This document shows positions 45,897 to 53,979 of a stretch of 64,000 nt of DNA, piece after piece. Under the pieces are notes generated by a model. The model was not told where the DNA came from, did no database searches, and was given only the letters and a program-made list of their open reading frames with translations. Positions within the stretch are counted from its first letter, which is position 1. Every line of letters starts with the position of its first letter. This DNA is from Candidatus Obscuribacterales bacterium (lineage in GTDB: Bacteria > Cyanobacteriota > Vampirovibrionia > Obscuribacterales > Obscuribacteraceae), in NCBI GenBank assembly GCA_019637435.1, contig JAHBVO010000002.1, forward strand, positions 1,527,519 through 1,591,518, in the 5' to 3' direction. Made by a program: the position numbers and the translations under genes.

Positions 45897-48800
45897 GTGC
45901 TCAAGCCAGCTTCAATCCTAGCCAAAATACGCAATCGCACCGTCAAATCGGTCGTCGCGCTCGCAGCAATCTTCACGCTGCTGGCGCCTTTCTGTTTCTC
46001 AGCAGCATTCGCTCAAACTGAGCCACCGCCGCCCGGTCAAGCATGGCCGGCAGACCCCGGCTCCGGCGCACTGAGCCCGGGCGCCCAAGGGACTGAGGCA
46101 ACCGCGCGCGCGTTCCCAGACGAACCGCAAACGAACTACGTCAATCAGGCTGCTGAGCAAAACAAAGACATCGTTATCCAGAACGTAGAAGCTCTTCTGA
46201 CGGATAACTTCAGACAGTACAACGACACCTATGTTGGCTTGCACACCTTCTGGGGCGACGACATTATCTCGCAACTGTTCGCGAACATCGGTCAGCTGAT
46301 CGGTAAGTGGTTGACTGAATTTATCAACGGCTGGGTTTCTGATGCCGTGCAGTTCTTGACCGGTTTCCTCCGCGTGTTCGTTCTCAACCCGAACGTCGCA
46401 GTTAATGGAATGAGCAACGTTCCAGGCGGCGGTAGCGCCGATGATATCTCGCCCTTCATTCGTCAGGGCGCAGACGTTATGTACGGTATCGCGGTCGACC
46501 TCCTGCTTCTCCTCTTCATCCTGTGTATATGGAAGTACTGGGCTGAAGCTGCCTGGAGAGGCGGCGGCAACCTGGTCGGTGCCGTCGGTCGTTTAATCTT
46601 CACTGCAGGCTTGATGCTTGCATGGCCGACGATCTATGCGTTCGAAATTCAAATCACGAACGAAATGATCAAAGCTGTTTACTTCAATTCTGCTGACCAG
46701 GTTTCCGCCCTTGATGCTGCTATGGCTGCAGCGGTCAAAGGTGGCTTGATGGCGGGCGCCGGTCTCATCGCTAACGCAACGGCACCAGTTGCCGGTCAGG
46801 CATTCGGTGGACTTCTCGGCGCAGGTCCTGGTGGTATCGCACTGGGTACCGTAGGAAACCTCGTCGCATTCGCCGGTTTGATCATCTACCTTATATTGGG
46901 CGGTATCCTCATTGCCGAGCTCGTGTACATCCTCGTTTTGAAGGCGATTCAAACAGCTCTGCTCACAGCGCAGTACATGTTCGCTCCTATCTTTATTGTA
47001 TTTTTTGCGACTCCGGACACTGAAAACGTCACATCCGGTTTCGTCAGATCATTCGTTGAAGTCAGCCTCTGGACCTTTGTCTGGGTCGGTCTTCTCAAGA
47101 TCTTCGTCATCATGATTCTTTCGGACTTCAACCCCTGGGGAAAAATCATCCTTGCTGTCGGTATTCTGCAGATGATGATCCAGGTGCCGTCCTTCCTGGC
47201 ACGCGCTCAAATTAGTCCGATGTCTGACTTTATCTCTGCCGGTCTGATTTCCGGTGGTCTCATGAAGGGCGGCAAATTCCTCGGTGACACACTATCACAG
47301 CGCGGAATGCAGCTTGCGAAGTTCATCGGCGGCGATACCACCACCGGTGCGGCTCGCGGACCTGAGATGTCGAAGAAAGCCGAACTAAAAGGTCTGGCTC
47401 ACGGACCGAGAGATCCGCACTTGCTCAAAGGCATTCGTGACGCAGCTCACGGTGAACCTAAAGGACCCAAGGGCGACAAAGGTGATGGTACCGGAGTCGG
47501 TGCCGATGGCAAGCCTATTAAACCGGGTGATGGTCCTGCTGGGGCTAAACCTGGCGTAACACCTCCGAAGAAACCGGAAGATGCGAAGAAACCGGGAGTG
47601 CCTGAAACCGCTGCGTCAGCAGCCGGAGCACCGCTCAATCCGATTGGCGACGCCGCCAAAAAGGGAGCAATGGGTGCTGGTGTAGCAGCAGCAGCAGGTG
47701 CCGGCGCAGCAGCACTTGGAGCTGCCGGAGTGGGAAGAACACCGACCGGCGGTAGCGACGAAGAGTCGAAGCGCGCCAGAGCTGAAGCGGAACAAGCCGC
47801 TATGGCCGCCAAGAAATTGGAAAACGAAATCAATGCTGGTATCGTCGGCGATGACAAAGATAAGGACAAACAGCCGAAAGGTCCTCAACTCGTTGACGGC
47901 AAGGAAGTAAAAACTGGCAACAACGACGATAAGACCAAGAATCCGGGCGCTGACCTGAATTCTGCTTTGAATAAAGGTCTGGTTCCTCCAGGAAAAGGAG
48001 TTGACGGAAAAGGTGCGGCTGGGCCGGAAGGGCAGAAAGACATCACCACTCCTGTCGACAAAACCATCAAGCCTGGTGGTCCTGGCGGTAACAAGCTCGG
48101 CGTTACGCCTCCGACTCCTGATGCCAAAGACCTGTCTGCGCTGTCCGGCGACGGCAAGAAAGATGGCGCCGCGAATCTCGGTCCGGATGGTCGACCGCTC
48201 AACATGGATGTTGAAGAGGGAGCTGCCGGTGGCGGCGTGCCTGGAGTGAAACTTGCGCCTGGTGCCACCACGGGTGGAGCTGATAAGAAAGACGGCGCCG
48301 ACTTGAAGCCGGGTGCCAACCTCTCGACCAAGACGCCAGGTGTCAATCTCTCTGCCGGTCCGGAAGGAACTATTGCGGTTCCACTCAGAAGACCAGGGGC
48401 CGAAAGTAAGCCGGCGACAAACAATCCTGATTCTACGATTCAAGGACTGGGCAGATCTACCGGTCAGCCAACTCAAGCTCGCAACATCGACCCGACTACC
48501 GGTATTGGCGACGACAGCGTAGATGCGTCGACCACGCCTGACGCAAAACTGCCTCCGCCGCTCAAACCCGGCGACGGCAAGATCGATGGTAAAGAATCTG
48601 GTGCTGTAACTCCTGGTGTCACCGCAGCTGGTGCCGACGGCAAAGTGCCTGTCACGGTATCGTTGCCTGGACGCCGCGTACAAGCTCCGACCGGCAATCT
48701 CGGCAAAGTTGCCGAAGGTAGCGAAGTTGTCACTCCTGGTGGTGCCGCTGACGGACAAGTGCGCGTGCAGCCCGGTCTGACTCCCGCTGGTGGCGATGGA

Positions 48801-51590
48801 CTCAACACTCAACAGACAGTGACAGGTGAAGTCAAACCTCCGACCGGTGCTCCCGGTGCGACAGCTGACGGCGGCAAAGTCGAGATTCAACCGACAGTAG
48901 CCGCTGGTGGAATTCCAGGTGTGAACCTGGGCGGGGTCATCCCGGTACCCGCTGCGCGAAGAGCTGGAACCGGCAGAACCGGTGCGCAAGTGCCAGGCGG
49001 TTTCATAGATCCAGGCTGGGAGCCGGATAACTCCTCGCCGATTAGACCGATGAACCTCACCAGCCGTGCTGGTGGTTTCGGTGGCGGCGGCGGCGGAAAT
49101 GGCGGCGATGGCGGCGGCGGCATGCACACTCCGCCGGACGACGGCAGAACTCCGCACGGTCAAGCTCCGGCAAGCCCGCACGAACAAAGACTTCAAGCTA
49201 CGCAGTCGGTTGTTCCGATGAACAACTATCAACAAGCAGGTTATCGCTGGATTCCACCTCGTGGTATTTCTGGCGGCATCCGTTTGGCTCAGGATGTGAC
49301 TCTCGGACCATCAACCTCCGGTGAAGCCGAATTGATGGGTAACGCAAAGGGACAAACTTTCCACGTCAGACACGCCGAGGGCATGGACCCTGACCGGTTG
49401 GCTCTACAAATGATGACCGCCGGTTACGCGACTCTCGTCGGCAATGACCCTGTCGCATATGACGCAGCCCGTCAGTCTGCCATCGCATCTGGTGCCGATA
49501 AACCGAAAGGTTTCGCGCAAAGAATGGCAGCCGGTATCCTTTCATATAACGGCGGCTCCTGGGCTCAAACCGCGAACGCCAAACAAGCGTTCCAGCAAGC
49601 CCTGTACACCGAATCGGTAGCCGGCTCGCAAGCTTACGTCAATGGTCAGCCGGGCAATGCGTACACCGAGTACCTGAATCAACGTTACGGTCCGATGTCC
49701 GACGAGCAGCAAGCCTGGGGCGTCCACATCATGACAGACGCAGGTTCGCCGGAATCCAGCTGGCATTGGGGTCACATCCCGGCTACGGAAACTCTGGTGA
49801 GAAACGCGATCCCGATCAACGCAACCTCAAGAGCTATAGCTACAAACGCAACCGTTCTCAGATCACGTCCATGGGAGCAACGTGCCGCAATCGCCGGATG
49901 TTCTTCTTACCTCGAAGCAAGAAAGAACGACGAGATTCCGGATGCGCATCCGATGGTCGCAGACGCCTGGACCGGTCGCGAAGCGCAGCTACTGCCGCCG
50001 GCAGTCGTCAACACGGCGACGGCATTGAGCGCCGAGTTCGGCGACGATGCTTGCCGCGATGTGAAGATGGTCAACGATGTCGCGAACATCGTCGGTGCCG
50101 GAGCGGACGTAGGCTCGTATGTTCAAACCTATCAAGCTCTCAAGGCTGTTCAGGGAATCGGAAACAGCGTCAAGAATGGCGGTGGTGGTTTCGCCGGTGG
50201 TGGCGGAGGTGTTTCGCCCATCCAGCCCAGAGGCGGCGGTGGTGGCGGCGGATCGCCGATGGTTTCGACCAACGTCTCCGGAACTGTCCTCCCTGGCGGC
50301 GGCGGTATGGAACAAGTTGTTGATGTACCAGTTGACGTCGATGGTGGCGGCGCTCCTGTCGGACCGCTCAATCTCGGCGGAATTACACCTCCGGTTATGG
50401 GCGGTGGAATGGGCGCTGGCACGAGAGCGAATGTCACTTTCAGGCAAGGTCCCAATCAGGGAATGGGCACCCCGCCGACGCAACAAATTCGCATGCAGGG
50501 CAGCTCGCATCCAAGCGGCACCGGTCCTATCCATATCAACAATGTCGGCGGCGTAGGCACTCCACCTCCTATCATCAACGAACAAAATGTGGAAGTGGAG
50601 ATTGTTCCAGGACATACACCGACTCCTCCTCCTATCGACCCGAGTTTGATCAAAGTACCTCCGGCTGCTGGTTCGCGTCCGTCCGAGATTCGTGCAAACG
50701 TGACTTTCACCGCAGGCGGAAACAATGGCGGCGGCAGCAACAATCTCGGCACGCAGCGCGTTCGGTTCGAAGCGCCGCTCAGAGATTCAACTCCGCAAGT
50801 CAATATGCAGATGGGTGGTTACAACGATCCGGGCAATTCCGGACAGGTGATCGAGCAGCATGTTGAAGCCGAGCTGATGTTCGGCAAGACTGGAGACATC
50901 GGCGGCATCAGCGCCGGCGAAGTCGAAGCCAACTTGCGCAACATGGTCAACCAGTACGATACGACAGCCGAGATGGCTTACAACGTTGTCTACGACCTGC
51001 ATTCAGCCGGCTTCTCGTATGAGCAGCTTTCTGATCCGAAGATTGCATCTGTTGCAATGCAGGTTATGGCGACCGACAAGTCGATGGCTCAAACCGCTGC
51101 CGTAACAGCCGGAAAGCTTGGTGCCAGCAACTTCAGCCTGGTTCGTACTCAAGTCGTCCAGGCAATGATGGACTGCGATCCGAAGTGGAACCAGAACAAC
51201 ATCGATCCAAAGAGCATTTTCGCCGCCGAAGCAATTCACGGCGCGACACAGGAATACAGAACCGAGCTGCTCGCCGAGTACGCAGACGACATCTCGAATT
51301 CGCCTGAGCCGCAAGAACACCCTGTTGTGAAACTGCAGTCGTATCCGACTAAGAACTTCGTCAATCAAATCATCAGCCATCCCGACTACTCCGGCAAACC
51401 AGGCGCGTCTCTCCACAAACAAGTCGTGCGCGTAATCCGCGAGAAAGTCGATCAGCGTCTGGCAGGCAAGGACCCCTATTACGGCGGTTCCGGAACCTAT
51501 CAGGACTATGACGACCCGAGTTCGTACTCGCAGTCCGGCGGCAGCGGTGGTGGTGGCGGCTCCCGTCGCTACTACGATCCGGACGACTAA
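45897..51590 (+). CDS. Giant VirB6/TrbL-like T4SS membrane protein
   Basis: 1897 residues from a GTG. A signal-like segment (VVALAAIFTLLAPFCFSAAFA) is followed by a polytopic region with about six to seven hydrophobic segments (roughly 100-450) resembling TrbL/VirB6, which builds the inner-membrane channel. Residues about 480-1090 are Gly/Pro/Lys low complexity with repeated PGV/GADGK-type words. A helical soluble domain spans about 1100-1420, then a Gly-rich linker with two ANVTF...VE(A)E(I/L) repeats, and a helical end (about 1660-1850) closing in Gly/Ser/Tyr. Typical VirB6/TrbL is 300-500 residues, so most of this is extension. It precedes the 83-bp repeat array. Confidence 0.8.
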   Translation: MLKPASILAKIRNRTVKSVVALAAIFTLLAPFCFSAAFAQTEPPPPGQAWPADPGSGALSPGAQGTEATARAFPDEPQTNYVNQAAEQNKDIVIQNVEALLTDNFRQYNDTYVGLHTFWGDDIISQLFANIGQLIGKWLTEFINGWVSDAVQFLTGFLRVFVLNPNVAVNGMSNVPGGGSADDISPFIRQGADVMYGIAVDLLLLLFILCIWKYWAEAAWRGGGNLVGAVGRLIFTAGLMLAWPTIYAFEIQITNEMIKAVYFNSADQVSALDAAMAAAVKGGLMAGAGLIANATAPVAGQAFGGLLGAGPGGIALGTVGNLVAFAGLIIYLILGGILIAELVYILVLKAIQTALLTAQYMFAPIFIVFFATPDTENVTSGFVRSFVEVSLWTFVWVGLLKIFVIMILSDFNPWGKIILAVGILQMMIQVPSFLARAQISPMSDFISAGLISGGLMKGGKFLGDTLSQRGMQLAKFIGGDTTTGAARGPEMSKKAELKGLAHGPRDPHLLKGIRDAAHGEPKGPKGDKGDGTGVGADGKPIKPGDGPAGAKPGVTPPKKPEDAKKPGVPETAASAAGAPLNPIGDAAKKGAMGAGVAAAAGAGAAALGAAGVGRTPTGGSDEESKRARAEAEQAAMAAKKLENEINAGIVGDDKDKDKQPKGPQLVDGKEVKTGNNDDKTKNPGADLNSALNKGLVPPGKGVDGKGAAGPEGQKDITTPVDKTIKPGGPGGNKLGVTPPTPDAKDLSALSGDGKKDGAANLGPDGRPLNMDVEEGAAGGGVPGVKLAPGATTGGADKKDGADLKPGANLSTKTPGVNLSAGPEGTIAVPLRRPGAESKPATNNPDSTIQGLGRSTGQPTQARNIDPTTGIGDDSVDASTTPDAKLPPPLKPGDGKIDGKESGAVTPGVTAAGADGKVPVTVSLPGRRVQAPTGNLGKVAEGSEVVTPGGAADGQVRVQPGLTPAGGDGLNTQQTVTGEVKPPTGAPGATADGGKVEIQPTVAAGGIPGVNLGGVIPVPAARRAGTGRTGAQVPGGFIDPGWEPDNSSPIRPMNLTSRAGGFGGGGGGNGGDGGGGMHTPPDDGRTPHGQAPASPHEQRLQATQSVVPMNNYQQAGYRWIPPRGISGGIRLAQDVTLGPSTSGEAELMGNAKGQTFHVRHAEGMDPDRLALQMMTAGYATLVGNDPVAYDAARQSAIASGADKPKGFAQRMAAGILSYNGGSWAQTANAKQAFQQALYTESVAGSQAYVNGQPGNAYTEYLNQRYGPMSDEQQAWGVHIMTDAGSPESSWHWGHIPATETLVRNAIPINATSRAIATNATVLRSRPWEQRAAIAGCSSYLEARKNDEIPDAHPMVADAWTGREAQLLPPAVVNTATALSAEFGDDACRDVKMVNDVANIVGAGADVGSYVQTYQALKAVQGIGNSVKNGGGGFAGGGGGVSPIQPRGGGGGGGSPMVSTNVSGTVLPGGGGMEQVVDVPVDVDGGGAPVGPLNLGGITPPVMGGGMGAGTRANVTFRQGPNQGMGTPPTQQIRMQGSSHPSGTGPIHINNVGGVGTPPPIINEQNVEVEIVPGHTPTPPPIDPSLIKVPPAAGSRPSEIRANVTFTAGGNNGGGSNNLGTQRVRFEAPLRDSTPQVNMQMGGYNDPGNSGQVIEQHVEAELMFGKTGDIGGISAGEVEANLRNMVNQYDTTAEMAYNVVYDLHSAGFSYEQLSDPKIASVAMQVMATDKSMAQTAAVTAGKLGASNFSLVRTQVVQAMMDCDPKWNQNNIDPKSIFAAEAIHGATQEYRTELLAEYADDISNSPEPQEHPVVKLQSYPTKNFVNQIISHPDYSGKPGASLHKQVVRVIREKVDQRLAGKDPYYGGSGTYQDYDDPSSYSQSGGSGGGGGSRRYYDPDD

Positions 51591-51600
51591 GACACCTTCT

Positions 51601-51785
51601 GACCGACTGGCCAGCGTCAGCGGACCGACCAGCGTCGGACCCACTGACCAGCGTCAGCGGACCGATCGCTCAGACTCGTCTTAAATGTGTGAAAAACCGA
51701 TCCAAATTCGACGAAAGATGGCCCGTTTTCTGCACACTCCGACTGACCAGCGTCAGCGGACCGACTGACCAGCGTCGGACCGTCG
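51601..51785. repeat. CCAGCGTC(A/G)G short repeats
   Basis: CCAGCGTC followed by AG or GG occurs at 51611, 51629, 51648, 51747 and 51769, mostly followed by CGGACCGA. Spacing within clusters is 18-22 bp. It begins 20 bp after the VirB6-like stop and interleaves with the first units of the 83-bp array. Confidence 0.6.
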
Positions 51786-52312
51786 TAAATGTGTGAAAAA
51801 CCGATCCAAAATCGGCGAAAGATGGCCCGTTTTCTGCACACCAGTCGATTTGAGATGCGGGGGGCGAGTCGGTGTGTAACACACCTCCCTAAGGTCACCC
51901 TCGGACCGACTCGACCCGTCCGAAATGTGTGAAAAACCGATCAAAAATCGACGAAAGATGGCCCGTTTTCTGCACACTCGCCGATTCGAGATGCGGGGGG
52001 CGAGTCGGTGTGTAAAAAACGGATCCAAAATCGACGAAAGATGGCCCGTTTTCTGCACACCAGTCGATTTGAGATGCGGGGGGCGAGGTCGGTGTGTAAA
52101 AAACGGATCCAAATTCGACGAAATATGGCCCGTTTTCTGCACACTCGCCGATTTGAGATGCGGGGGGCGAGTCGGTGTGTGAAAAACCGATCCAAATTCG
52201 ACGAAAGATGGCCCGTTTTCTGCACACTCGCCGATTTGAGATGCGGGGGGCGAGTCGGTGTGTAAAAAACCGATCAAAAATCGACGAAATATGGCCTGTT
52301 TTCTGCACATTT
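51685..52312. repeat. 83-84-bp tandem repeat array, seven copies
   Basis: The core GATGGCCCGTTTTCTGCACA (or close variants) starts at 51717, 51821, 51957, 52040, 52124, 52207 and 52290. The last five are spaced 83-84 bp; the first two are separated by other short repeats. Each full unit also has AAAACCGATCCAAAATCGACG before the core and a GATTTGAGATGCGGGGGGCGAG segment after it, where CACAC(T/C) can pair with GGTGTG. Period not divisible by three, so the long open frames here are not coding. No CRISPR-like variable spacers. Confidence 0.85.
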
Positions 52313-52346
52313 GCCGATGGAGATGAGGGACCGGCGAGATTTGGGG

Positions 52347-52396
52347 GAGGGCGGGCGAGTTTTCGGGAGAGTTGGGGGCAAGGGAGCGGGAATGGG
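52347..52396 (+). other. G-quadruplex-prone G-rich stretch
   Basis: Five G-tracts at 52365-52396 (GGG, GGGGG, GGG, GGG, GGG) with loops of 6, 3, 3 and 3 nt meet the canonical quadruplex pattern. A further GGGGGAGGGCGGG lies just before, at 52343-52355. It forms part of a 230-bp purine-rich region. Confidence 0.6.
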
Positions 52397-52418
52397 AGTG
52401 AGAGGGCGAGCGGGAGTG

Positions 52419-52482
52419 GTGGGCAACGGTAGCGGTGGGCAACGGTAGCGGTGGGCAACGGTAGTGGTGGGCAACGGGAGCG
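52419..52482. repeat. 16-bp tandem repeat, four copies
   Basis: GTGGGCAACGGTAGCG-type units start at 52419, 52435, 52451 and 52467 with exact 16-bp period inside the G-rich region. Confidence 0.8.
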
Positions 52483-52535
52483 GCAAGCGAGCGGGAGCGG
52501 CGAGGGGCGCGCGGCGCGAAGTTTAATCTAAAAAA

Positions 52536-52573
52536 TGGGCATTTTCCCACTCTATGTGGGATTTCCCCCGATG
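52536..52573 (+). promoter_or_regulatory. GGG-ATTTTCCCA-GTGGG-CCGATG box upstream of the DUF2225-like gene
   Basis: GGGCATTTTCCCA, then TATGTGGG, then CCCCCGATG, 110 bp before the next gene. It is similar in order and spacing to the box at 43276-43314. A TCCCAC/GTGGGA dyad is included. Confidence 0.45.
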
Positions 52574-52683
52574 GACCGCAGGCTGATACGGATCTAATCT
52601 GTATTTATAGAAACCGCCACACGAACACCCCTCCCGCGGTTTCATGAAACATTCGACAGCCAGCTTCCGCTCTATCTAAAATC

Positions 52684-53385
52684 ATGATGAAACTCTACAG
52701 TCTCAAACTCACGTCAGTCATTTGCCCGAAATGCGAACTCACGTTTGCCACGCCGGTTGCAAAAATGCCAAAGCTTTCTCGCGAGTCGCGCGTAGAGACC
52801 GATTTACACCGGGTTCTACCGGATGCCGCCATCCGAGCTAGTCTGATTGCGATGTGCCCGGAGTGTCTCTACACGTGGTGGCTATCCGCGTTCCAGACGC
52901 ATTACTTCCTACCGGAAATGCTTCCGGATGCGCCTCCAGTCGATAACGCCAAGAAGTTCGGTCATGCTGTTCTGAGCGGAAGAAACAACGGCGCTCACAG
53001 TCTCGATCGCGCGATCGTTGCCCTGAATGGCTACTGGTGTGCACGCGAAGATTTCCAGTCCGCCGACAAATGGCTCGAACTCGCCTCCCGCGAACTCTAC
53101 GAAGCACTCAACGACGACAGTTGGGATGGTAACCGCGGACGGTATCAGTTCATCATGGGCGAAGTTCTGCGATTGATGGGTGAGTTCCATGATGCCGTGC
53201 GCTTCTACAGTCTGGTCGACAGACGATCAGTCCTCCCGAGAGAACTCATCAATCACCAGATTGAACAGGCTAAAAATGGCGATTCCACGCCAACCCTTCT
53301 TCCTCCCCACATCATCGAAGAGATCTTCTTGCCGAAACCGACGATAGTGCCCACCGCCGTTCCATCGGACGTATCAGTGGCTTAA
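52684..53385 (+). CDS. DUF2225-like zinc-binding/helical-repeat protein
   Basis: 233 residues. N-terminal CPKC (about 14-17) and MCPEC (about 58-61) are probable zinc ligands. Between them is ATPVAKMPKLSRESRVETDL, and residues 95-200 read as TPR-like helices (YWCAREDFQSADKWLELASR). This is the layout of DUF2225 (PF09986) proteins of unknown function. It is on the same strand as the T4SS genes, between the repeat array and virB3-like, so it may have been recruited to the system; not shown. The ATGATG start leaves one codon of doubt. Confidence 0.7.
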   Translation: MMKLYSLKLTSVICPKCELTFATPVAKMPKLSRESRVETDLHRVLPDAAIRASLIAMCPECLYTWWLSAFQTHYFLPEMLPDAPPVDNAKKFGHAVLSGRNNGAHSLDRAIVALNGYWCAREDFQSADKWLELASRELYEALNDDSWDGNRGRYQFIMGEVLRLMGEFHDAVRFYSLVDRRSVLPRELINHQIEQAKNGDSTPTLLPPHIIEEIFLPKPTIVPTAVPSDVSVA

Positions 53386-53533
53386 GACTTATAACTAAAG
53401 ATGACCGCAGATTGGGCCAGACCGGGCATAAGGGAGTAAGCGAGGTAAGATCTAGCCAAGCTGAGTGTTTCGAATGATTTAGCGAATACGCGAGATTAGA
53501 ACGCTAAGCCAAGAAAAGGATCAAGCAGTAAAA

Positions 53534-53947
53534 ATGGAAGACCAAACACCACTAAATTTAGAAGACTCCCCAAAGCTGTTCGGACTGCGGTACGACCAGC
53601 TAATTGCGTGTTTAGGCAGTTTGATAGTTTCCACTCAGCTTTACTCCTGGCTGAGCCCAGTGCCCTTCATGGGGCACGACCTGAGACTGGACGTAGCAAT
53701 ATTTCTTGGTCTGCTCGGACCAGCATATTGCCTCTTCACTCTCAATCACACAACCGGACACTGGGAAGGCATAATGAACTTCTACATGAGTTCTCAGGTC
53801 TACATTCCAGGACCGGACCCGAATCCAGTACGTTTTCTCAAAGATGAAAAGCTGCCGGAGTTTATCGACCAGGACCTCGATGATTCCCTAGAAATCGAAG
53901 TCAATGCCTTCATCGAAAAAAGTGCATTAATCGAAGAACCAGCCTAG
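53534..53947 (+). CDS. VirB3/PrgI-like T4SS membrane protein
   Basis: 137 residues. Two hydrophobic segments (about 24-42, LIACLGSLIVSTQLYSWL; about 51-70, DVAIFLGLLGPAYCLFTL) near the N-terminus are followed by a soluble acidic tail. The N-terminus (PKLFGLRYDQLIA) resembles VirB3/PrgI proteins, which sit with VirB4 at the inner membrane. It lies 32 bp upstream of virB4, the canonical order. The tail of about 65 residues is long for VirB3. Assignment rests on topology and position. Confidence 0.65.
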   Translation: MEDQTPLNLEDSPKLFGLRYDQLIACLGSLIVSTQLYSWLSPVPFMGHDLRLDVAIFLGLLGPAYCLFTLNHTTGHWEGIMNFYMSSQVYIPGPDPNPVRFLKDEKLPEFIDQDLDDSLEIEVNAFIEKSALIEEPA

Positions 53948-53979
53948 CAGCCACACCCCAATAGCATCAACGTTTCTTT

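Noticed and set aside
47616..49235. 539-residue minus-strand open frame
   Set aside because: Antisense to the Gly/Pro-rich region of the VirB6-like gene; low-complexity GC-rich codons keep the opposite frame open.
51685..52312. CRISPR array
   Set aside because: Units are contiguous 83-bp repeats without constant-length unique spacers, and no cas gene is nearby.
51753..52550. Long minus-strand open frame and several others across the repeat array
   Set aside because: They are products of an 83-84-bp repeat whose period is not a multiple of three; translations change frame between units and there is no ribosome site.
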